From a bacterium (GTDB taxonomy: Bacteria; Chloroflexota; Dormibacteria; UBA8260; Bog-877): 6,506 nucleotides of DNA. The notes beneath the pieces are model-generated. The model did not search any database and had not been told where the DNA came from. It was given only the letters and a program-made list of their open reading frames with translations. Each line of letters opens with the position of its first letter. Within the stretch, counting starts at the first letter, position 1. This document shows positions 1 through 4,918 of the stretch, piece after piece. The translations under genes were made by a program, and so were the position numbers. Location: contig JAKAWF010000197.1 of NCBI GenBank assembly GCA_021817025.1, positions 1 through 6,506 on the forward strand, written 5' to 3'.

Positions 1-684
1 CTGCGCCGGGAGCAGAACGCTCCCCGGCGCGGTCAGGACTCCGAGCACCGGGTGGAGGTCACCCTGCGAGAGGCGGCCACCGGGAGCGAGCGGACCATGC
101 AGCTCTCCATAGATGAGGAATGCCCCACCTGCCACGGAACCGGCCATGTGGCCGACCAGGGGGCGGGAGGCGGGACCGCGGTCAAGGTGGAGGTGAAGAC
201 CTGCCCCACCTGCCTGGGGACGGGCCGCCAGACCAGGCGGCGCAGCCTCAAGGTGACGATCCCCCGGGGCGTCACCGAGGGCTCTCGGGTGAGGGTGAGC
301 GGCGAGGGCCGGGCCGGCCCCCACGGCGGGGCCCGAGGCGACCTCTACCTCCGGGTCCACCTGGAACTGGACCCGGGCACCGAGGTTCGCGGCCGTGACG
401 TGTACACCGACCTCCCGGTGCGGGATTACCGGGCGGCTCTCGGAGGACGCGTGGCCACCCGCGATCCTGCCGGAGGTGGGTTGGAGGTCACGATCCCGCC
501 GGGTACCGCCAGCGGCCGCACGCTACGGGTCCCGGGCAAGGGGATCCCCTCGCTGCAGTCGGCGGGAACCGCCGGCGACCTGTACCTGCGCGTGCGGGTC
601 AGCCCCTCCACGCGCACCCCGATGCCCGAGGCCGAGCGGGACGCCTACCGCCGCCTGGAGCAGGCCGACTCCGGAGGCGGCTGA
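1..684 (+). CDS. dnaJ: DnaJ-family co-chaperone, C-terminal part (5' end outside window)
   Basis: This is the substrate-binding half of an Hsp40 protein, which delivers unfolded clients to DnaK in the cytoplasm and stimulates its ATPase. The reading frame is open from base 1, so the J domain with its HPD motif and the Gly/Phe linker must lie to the left. In the visible 227 residues, a CTD-I strand (about 18-38) leads into a zinc region with CPTCHGTG (Cys41, Cys44) and CPTCLGTG (Cys68, Cys71). CTD-I then resumes with LKVTIPRGV (83-91) and GDLYLRV (113-119). CTD-II follows with DVYTDLPV (133-140), ALGG (146-149), LEVTIPPGT (161-169), GKGIP (179-183) and a second GDLYLRV (192-198). Canonical DnaJ has four CxxCxGxG motifs, and only two are present here, enough for one zinc site. 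It may therefore be a DnaJ paralogue or a CbpA-like intermediate rather than the main DnaJ. The stop is 24 bases before the inferred glycosyltransferase start. Family assignment is firm; the exact paralogue is not. Confidence 0.93.
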   Translation: MRREQNAPRRGQDSEHRVEVTLREAATGSERTMQLSIDEECPTCHGTGHVADQGAGGGTAVKVEVKTCPTCLGTGRQTRRRSLKVTIPRGVTEGSRVRVSGEGRAGPHGGARGDLYLRVHLELDPGTEVRGRDVYTDLPVRDYRAALGGRVATRDPAGGGLEVTIPPGTASGRTLRVPGKGIPSLQSAGTAGDLYLRVRVSPSTRTPMPEAERDAYRRLEQADSGGG

Positions 685-1834
685 GCTGGGCTCCCGGAGC
701 CGACGACCCTGAAGCTGCTGCTGGCCTCCACCGGACTGCAGGGGCACCTCGACCCCCTGCTTCCCTTCGCCGCCGCTGCGCGGGCCGACGGCCACGAACT
801 ACTGCTGGTGACCCCCAGGTCCGGCGGCACCCGGGCGGAGGCGGCGGGGATCCCCATGACCCTGGGCGACGATCCCCCGACCGATGCGGTCGTCGCGATC
901 TGGTCAGGGTTCGCCTCCGCCACTCCGCGCCGGCGCGCCCGGCTGGTGGACGGCCTGCTCTTCCCCGGGCCGCAGGCGGAGGCGCTGCTGCCGGCCATGG
1001 AAGGGGCCGTCCGGTCCTGGCGCCCCGACCTGATCCTCCGCGAGCCCTGCGAGTACGCGTCGGCGGTGGTGGCGCTGAACTTGGGAGTGCCCCAGGCCAC
1101 GGTGGCGATCTCCCAGGGACGGGTGGAGGCGAGTGCCCTGAGGCTGGCCGGCCCCACCCTGGACCGGCGCCGAGCGGGAACAGCCTCGGCCCTGATGCGC
1201 GCCCCCTACCTGTCCAGGTTCCCCGGCTCCATGGACCCAGACCGCTTCCGGGACACCAGGCGCTACCGGGTTGCGGAGGATGGTAGGCGCCCACTGCCGC
1301 GCTGGTGGGGGGACGATGAGCGGCCCCTCGTCTACCTGACGCTGGGCACCGTGGCTCCGGGGGTTGCGCCGCAGGCCATCCCCACCTTCGAGGCGATGGT
1401 CGAGGCCGTCTCGCAGCTTCCGGTGCGAGGACTCCTCACGGTTTCCAACGGGCAATACCGCGGGCCCGGCGTCTCCCCGTCCAACCTTCACGTAGAACCG
1501 CTCGTACCTCAGCCGGCGGTGATGAGCGCAGCTGAGGTGGTGGTGTGCCACGGCGGGTCCGGAACCGTCCTGGGGGCCCTGGGTGCTGGTGTTCCCCTCA
1601 TCATCCTTCCGATGCTGGCCGACCAGCGGGCCAACGGGGCGATGGTGGCGAGCGCGGGTGCCGGTCTGGTGCTGGAGCCGCCCGGCACTGCCGCCGAGGT
1701 CCCCGCCAAAGCTGCCTCGATACGCTCCGCGGTGGGGAGGGTGTTAGGCGAGCCGGCATTCCGGGTCGCGGCCAAGAGGATCGCCTCGGAGATGCACCGG
1801 GAGCGGCCCCCCGAGGGCCAGCTCCGAGCGCTGT
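556..1834 (+). repeat. Direct repeat copy A (dnaJ 3' end plus glycosyltransferase, intact)
   Basis: This segment matches bases 3651-4790 base for base over long stretches, in the same orientation. It covers the last 42 codons of dnaJ with the stop, the 24-base junction and nearly all of the glycosyltransferase. The left edge is sharp: both copies share CAGTCGGCGGGAACC and lose similarity just upstream. The right edge fades near the end of the glycosyltransferase. The offset is 3095 at the left edge and falls to 2957 near the right because copy B has suffered deletions. Confidence 0.88.
696..699 (+). promoter_or_regulatory. Shine-Dalgarno-like GGAG for the glycosyltransferase
   Basis: GGAG lies nine bases before the CTG codon at 709, inside the short dnaJ-glycosyltransferase gap. 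The same CCGGAG is kept at the equivalent place in the decayed second copy (near 3788-3793). This spacing is one reason for choosing CTG 709 as the start. The role is inferred from position only. Confidence 0.4.
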
Positions 1835-1854
1835 GGGAAACCCGGGCAACCTAG
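709..1854 (+). CDS. GT1/MGT-type glycosyltransferase, likely non-ATG (CTG) start
   Basis: This is a GT-B fold, UDP/TDP-sugar-dependent glycosyltransferase like macrolide or sterol glycosyltransferases. The acceptor is unknown. Read from CTG 709 it has 381 residues, close to family length. The N-terminal domain opens with KLLLASTGLQGHLDP, where His13 matches the usual catalytic base. The donor domain begins at about residue 209 with VYLTLGTVAP-like sequence. It carries the nucleotide-sugar signature VCHGGSGTVLGALGAGVP (HGGSGT at 281-286) and ADQRANG (Asp305, Gln306, Asn309). No ATG or GTG exists between the dnaJ stop and GTG 808. Starting at 808 would delete the first beta strand and His13, so an upstream start is needed; CTG 709 fits best and ACG 703 is possible. 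The gene follows dnaJ by 24 bases, suggesting co-transcription. A broken second copy lies at 3803-4790. The family is secure; the start codon and substrate are inferred. Confidence 0.85.
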   Translation: MKLLLASTGLQGHLDPLLPFAAAARADGHELLLVTPRSGGTRAEAAGIPMTLGDDPPTDAVVAIWSGFASATPRRRARLVDGLLFPGPQAEALLPAMEGAVRSWRPDLILREPCEYASAVVALNLGVPQATVAISQGRVEASALRLAGPTLDRRRAGTASALMRAPYLSRFPGSMDPDRFRDTRRYRVAEDGRRPLPRWWGDDERPLVYLTLGTVAPGVAPQAIPTFEAMVEAVSQLPVRGLLTVSNGQYRGPGVSPSNLHVEPLVPQPAVMSAAEVVVCHGGSGTVLGALGAGVPLIILPMLADQRANGAMVASAGAGLVLEPPGTAAEVPAKAASIRSAVGRVLGEPAFRVAAKRIASEMHRERPPEGQLRALWETRAT

Positions 1855-2137
1855 GGTCGCCGGGGCGGTCAGGAAGTGACGCTCGGCTGGCGGGGGGCGA
1901 CCCACGGGCAAGCCGACGGGGCAGCAGAGATCCGCCCCCGGCTCGAGCGCCGTCGCGCCCGACGGCTTTCGGTGACCGGGTGGCTGCCGTTTGGGAACTC
2001 GGACAGACGCGGCGGCGAGCCGTGGTCCTGGGCAACCGCCACCACCAAACCCTCGGCTTTTGCCGCTCCCGCGCGTACCCGCACAGAGAAAGCCTCCGTC
2101 GACGGTCGTGCAAGGGCGTTCAGCAGCGGCGGGCGGA
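1855..2137. other. Intergenic stretch, no gene recognised
   Basis: I see no supported gene, RNA or repeat here. Open frames exist on both strands, as expected at this GC content. None has a recognisable domain, a good ribosome-binding site or a persuasive protein-like composition. The first bases after 1854 show no clear rho-independent terminator for the glycosyltransferase. Confidence 0.5.
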
Positions 2138-2514
2138 TCAGGCAGCAGTCCCGCCCAGTGACGGGTGGGCAAGTTGAAGCTGGAGATCCAGGCAGCGTGA
2201 CCCGCTAACAGCGGGTGTAGATGGTTTGGGGGCGTTGATCTCGCTCCGGTTGGTGCTGACCCAGACGGCCAGACTTAGCCCCATGTGCAGCACGTTCTCC
2301 CAGACCCGTGTGCGCTTGGCAGCACCGGTGCCGAGGCGGATCCCCACGAAGACCCACTCCTTGGGGTTGCGGGTGCGCAGGCGGACGGCAGGATCTCATG
2401 CTTTACATAGACCGCGCAGCCTCCAGACTGGAACCGTTCCGGTGGGGCTCCCCGGGAGGTCTTCACCTGTAACACTGCGCCGTCACTTCCCGTGAGCTCG
2501 GCCGACGGCTGAGG
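2138..2514 (-). pseudogene. Possible decayed gene fragment, family unknown
   Basis: On the minus strand two adjoining frames each read like real protein and join across a single frameshift near 2396-2402. The upstream frame, which opens after an in-frame stop at 2515-2517, contains ELTGSDGAVLQVKTSRG and then GGCAVYVKHE. The downstream frame continues with DPAVRLRTRNPKEWVFVGIR and then ENVLHMGLSLAVWVSTNRSE, ending at a stop at 2138-2140. Neither frame is long alone and no good start or ribosome-binding site is visible. The LQVKTSR stretch is faintly reminiscent of the QxK half-motif of PD-(D/E)xK nucleases, but no acidic partner residues can be assigned, so I do not claim a function. It could be a remnant of a larger gene, or a chance reading frame in GC-rich DNA. 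Confidence 0.25.
2200..2216. repeat. Perfect 7-bp inverted repeat (small hairpin)
   Basis: ACCCGCT and AGCGGGT pair perfectly around a three-base AAC loop. No T-run follows on either strand, so it does not qualify as a classical terminator. It could be a protein-binding palindrome, a weak transcript hairpin or chance in GC-rich DNA. It lies downstream of, and close to, the minus-strand relic. Confidence 0.35.
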
Positions 2515-2679
2515 TCAATTTGCGCAACGCCTGGCATTAGTTCCCAGCCGACCGTCGGAACGACCTGCCTGGCCGCGCTGCGGAAAAGTTCGGGCTGATG
2601 CGGGACCTTGACAAGGACAGGTATCCCTGGTCACCGTTATCGGCCACGGCCGTCGGAGCGACTGTTGAGGAACCGGAAT
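2515..2679 (+). promoter_or_regulatory. Upstream region of the hydrolase, with a 13-base direct repeat
   Basis: This stretch presumably holds the hydrolase promoter, since the gene is separated from anything upstream on its strand. CCGTCGGAACGAC (2552-2564) recurs with one mismatch as CCGTCGGAGCGAC (2650-2662), starting 98 bases later. The first copy overlaps an 11-base odd palindrome, CCGACCGTCGG (2548-2558). These could be operator sites or chance. A perfect TTGACA occurs at 2608-2613, but no acceptable -10 box lies 16-18 bases downstream. GAGG at 2667-2670 sits nine bases before ATG 2680 and is a good ribosome-binding site. Confidence 0.35.
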
Positions 2680-3465
2680 ATGCCCATGGTCATTCGCAAT
2701 GGCGTCAGGCTGCACTACTCAGACATTGGCAGCGGTCCGCCAGTCTTCTGGCACACGGGAGGCGGCGGCGACGGCACGATGTGGCTTACGGCGGGCTACC
2801 TGGACCAGCTTCCTGGTCGGCGTCACCTGCTCTTTGATCACCGGGGCCACGGAAGCAGTGACCGGCCGGAGGGAGTGCAGGCGCACAGCCTCGAGGAGTA
2901 TCAGGCCGACGTGATCGCAGTCTTGGACGCCGCAGGCATTGAGCGGGCCGCAATGGTCGGGTACTCCGACGGCGGACGCATCGTCTACTGTCTGGCGGCC
3001 AAACACCCAGAGCGGGTCACTGCGCTCGTTGGGATCGGAGGCGTGGCCGACCGGAGCGACACGAACGCCTGGCGGCGCGAGTTGGCCGAGAGCGTGCGGA
3101 AGACCGGACTCCGAACCTGGCTGGCCGCAATGTCGTCTCGGGAGGCGGAGCCGGTTCCGGGGTGGCTGCTGGAAAACCTTGCCACAACTGAGACGGAGAT
3201 GTTTGCCCTCGAATGCGAGGGCTGGGCCGATGCTCCCACTGAGTGCCAGGACTTCCCCCACATCACATCCCCTACGCTGATAATCTGCGGGGAAATGGAA
3301 GACACCGACGGCGCGGCCGAGCAGGCCACCGGCATCCTGCCCGATGGGCGAGCCATCGTCCTTACCGGCTTCGGCCACTTGCAGGCATTCTGGCGGTCTG
3401 ATGTCACCGCACCACTGATCCGTGACTTCCTTGAAGATCGAGTGCCCGGTACAGCGTCGCTCTGA
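2680..3465 (+). CDS. Alpha/beta-fold hydrolase
   Basis: This is a soluble alpha/beta hydrolase of 261 residues, a normal length for single-domain esterases, lactonases and related enzymes. It opens with a short beta-rich N-terminus (NGVRLHYSDIGSGPPVFWHT). The oxyanion-loop region follows as HTGGGGDG (25-32), then the conserved DHRGHGSSD (53-61). The nucleophile elbow GYSDGG (94-99) places the catalytic serine at Ser96. A cap region spans about 125-190. The likely acid is Asp208 in ICGEMEDTD, and the catalytic histidine is His233 in GFGHLQ. ATG 2680 is preferred over an in-frame TTG at 2608 because GAGG precedes it by nine bases and the family's N-terminal strand begins just after it; ATG 2686 is also possible. 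No membrane segment or signal peptide is seen. The substrate cannot be told from sequence. The gene stands alone between the two copies of the dnaJ-tail/glycosyltransferase repeat and appears less GC-rich by eye than they are, hinting at a different origin. Confidence 0.9.
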   Translation: MPMVIRNGVRLHYSDIGSGPPVFWHTGGGGDGTMWLTAGYLDQLPGRRHLLFDHRGHGSSDRPEGVQAHSLEEYQADVIAVLDAAGIERAAMVGYSDGGRIVYCLAAKHPERVTALVGIGGVADRSDTNAWRRELAESVRKTGLRTWLAAMSSREAEPVPGWLLENLATTETEMFALECEGWADAPTECQDFPHITSPTLIICGEMEDTDGAAEQATGILPDGRAIVLTGFGHLQAFWRSDVTAPLIRDFLEDRVPGTASL

Positions 3466-3650
3466 ATTGTGTCCCGCGCAGCCTGGTAGCCATCCGCGCA
3501 TCGCGTCGTCAAATAGTCCCTCCATCCGCCGAGGGGCCCGTACGACCGCCGAAAGGGCACGCACCAGAGGACAATGCAGCGTCTAGACCCCCAAGCTGTC
3601 CCGCCGCGCCGCCCGTCAGTGAGACACATGAGGGTGAGTGCTGCTCCGCA
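3466..3650. other. Short intergenic stretch up to the left edge of repeat copy B
   Basis: No gene, hairpin terminator or RNA is supported here. It links the hydrolase stop to the sharp left boundary of the duplicated block at 3651. I see no transposon-like inverted repeats or matching short flanking duplication that would mark an insertion. Confidence 0.5.
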
Positions 3651-3778
3651 CAGTCGGCGGGAACCCCCGATGATCTGTCCCTGCGCGTGCGGGTCAGCCC
3701 CTCCATGCGCACCCCGATGCCCGGGGCCGAGCGCGACCCTGCCGCCGTCTGGAGCAGGCCGCCTCCGGAGTCGGCTGA
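3651..3778 (+). pseudogene. Headless dnaJ 3' fragment (duplicate)
   Basis: These bases match the last 42 codons of the dnaJ-family gene at 556-684, including the RVRVSPS and TPMP stretches of the C-terminal tail. Everything upstream of the equivalent of Gln186 is missing, so there is no J domain, zinc region or start. A one-base deletion near 3737-3742 shifts the frame, so the preserved TGA at 3776-3778 is no longer read in the original frame. It cannot make a chaperone. Its value is as a marker of the left breakpoint of the duplication. Confidence 0.8.
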
Positions 3779-3802
3779 GCTGCGCTGCCGGAGCCAAAGT
3801 CC

Positions 3803-4790
3803 CTGAGGCTGCTGCTGGCCTCCCCCGGACTGCAGGGGCACCTCGACCCCCTGCTCCCCTTCGCCGCCGCAGCGCGGGCTGACGGCCACGAACTACTGCT
3901 GGTGACCCCCAAGTCGGGCGCCACCCGTGCGGAGGTGGCGGGGATCACCGTGAGCCACGGCGAAGATCCCCCGGCGGAGGCGGTCGCCGAGGTCTGGGAG
4001 GAGTTGGCCTCCGCCACGCCGCGCCGACGCGCCCGGCTGGTCGACGACCTGCGCTTCCCCGGGCCACAGGCGGAGGCGCTGCTACCGGCCATGGAAGGGC
4101 CATCCGGTCGTGGCGTCCCGACCTGATCATCCGTGAGCCCTGCGAGTACGCGTCGGCGGTGGTGGCGCTGAACTCGGGAGTTCCCCAGCTCTCTCGACCG
4201 CGACCACTTCCCGGACACCCGGCGCTACTGGATTGCGGAGGATGGCAGGCGCCCCTTGCCAAGCTGGTGGGGCACCGACCCACGGCCTCTCATCTACATG
4301 CCGCTGGGCACCGTGGCCCCAAGGCTCCTACCGCGGACCATCCCCGCCTTCGAGGCAATGGCCACGGCCATCTCGCAGCTTCCAGTGCGAGGACTCCTCA
4401 CGGTCTCCAACGGGCAATATCCTAGGACCGGCGTCTCCGCGTCCGACCTGCACGTGGAAGCGTTGGTCCCCCAAGAGACGGTGCTGCACGCAGCGGCGGT
4501 GGTGGTCTGCCATGGCGGGTCCGGAACTCTCCTGGGAGCCCTCGGTGCCCGCGTCCCCCTCAACGTGCTTCCGTTGATGGCCGACCAGCGGGCCAACGGG
4601 ACGACGGCGGCGAGAGCGGGCGTCGGTGTGGTGCTCGAGCCGCCCGAGTCGGCCGGGGAGGTGCGAAGCCGCCTCGATACGGTCAGCGGTGGAGCGGTTG
4701 CTTCGCGAGCCGGCCTTCCGGGCGGCGGCTCAAAGGATCGCCTCAGAGATGCGCCGAGAGCTGCCCCCCGAGGTCCGGGTCCGGGCCTTG
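3803..4790 (+). pseudogene. Decayed GT1/MGT-type glycosyltransferase (duplicate of 709-1854)
   Basis: The equivalent of CTG 709 lies at 3803, followed by RLLLASPGLQGHLDP with the catalytic His retained. The frame stays open through PQAEALLPAMEG, then a one-base loss in the G-run at 4097-4099 leads to TGA at 4124-4126. A deletion of about 131 bases at 4187-4195 removes the end of the acceptor domain. Together these losses equal 132 bases, so the original frame returns and encodes an almost complete donor domain: IYMPLGTVAP, then VCHGGSGTLLGALGARVP and ADQRANG. A five-base loss near 4662-4670 shifts the frame again, and the natural C-terminus is found in the next frame (AASIRSAVERLLREPAFR). That frame runs past the homology to a stop at 4914-4916. 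A free-standing donor-domain polypeptide from TTG 4256 is conceivable but would lack the acceptor site. The two one-base losses alone could be sequencing errors; the 131-base deletion could not. Confidence 0.88.
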
Positions 4791-4918
4791 CTCGCCGATC
4801 CCGGCGATGGGATGCCTGGACCATTCGGACGGACAACTTCGACCGTGCCCGCCAGAAGGTCCCGGCATGGGCAGACCGATGGGGACATTGGCGACGCCAG
4901 GAGCCGGGGTCGCTGACG
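4791..4918. other. Gap between convergent glycosyltransferase relic and permease
   Basis: This is a short stretch between two convergent units, where a bidirectional terminator would be expected. I find only imperfect pairing (TGCCC near 4847 with GGGCA near 4868, with a long loop) and no T-run, so no terminator is called. The out-of-frame tail of the glycosyltransferase relic ends here at 4916, three bases before the permease stop codon. Confidence 0.4.

Larger units (their letters stand above)
3651..4790 (+). repeat. Direct repeat copy B (dnaJ 3' end plus glycosyltransferase, decayed)
   Basis: This is the second copy of 556-1834. Similarity starts abruptly at CAGTCGGCGGGAACC and runs through the dnaJ stop, the 24-base junction and the glycosyltransferase. 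Relative to copy A it lacks one base near 3737-3742, one base in a G-run at 4097-4099, about 131 bases around 4187-4195 and five bases near 4662-4670. Because it carries a headless piece of dnaJ, it is best explained as a duplication of this locus, not an independent paralogue that happens to sit here. Confidence 0.88.

Noticed and set aside
599..1551. Antisense reading frames over dnaJ and the glycosyltransferase
   Set aside because: They are Arg/Pro/Gly-rich, typical of shadows in GC-rich coding DNA, while the plus strand encodes conserved families.
808..1854. Glycosyltransferase starting at GTG 808
   Set aside because: This start removes the first beta strand and the GHLDP histidine that the family needs. 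The frame is open and homologous in sequence back to the region of 709.
1876..2208. Small plus-strand gene of 110 codons
   Set aside because: It has low-complexity Arg/Gly/Ala composition, no domain, no convincing ribosome-binding site and no conservation visible within the window.
2479..2509. Terminator-like hairpin GCCGTC/GACGGC
   Set aside because: The stem is six bases with a 19-base loop and no T-run, so it is not distinguishable from chance.
2608..2640. Promoter with the perfect TTGACA at 2608-2613
   Set aside because: No reasonable -10 hexamer lies 16-18 bases downstream; the nearest AT-rich stretch is too far away.
2608..2679. Hydrolase starting at TTG 2608
   Set aside because: The 24 extra residues do not look like the family's N-terminus, and ATG 2680 has a well-placed GAGG.
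2719..3564. Long antisense reading frame (281 codons) over the hydrolase
   Set aside because: It is the shadow of a gene with a clear catalytic triad, and its own product shows no recognisable domain.
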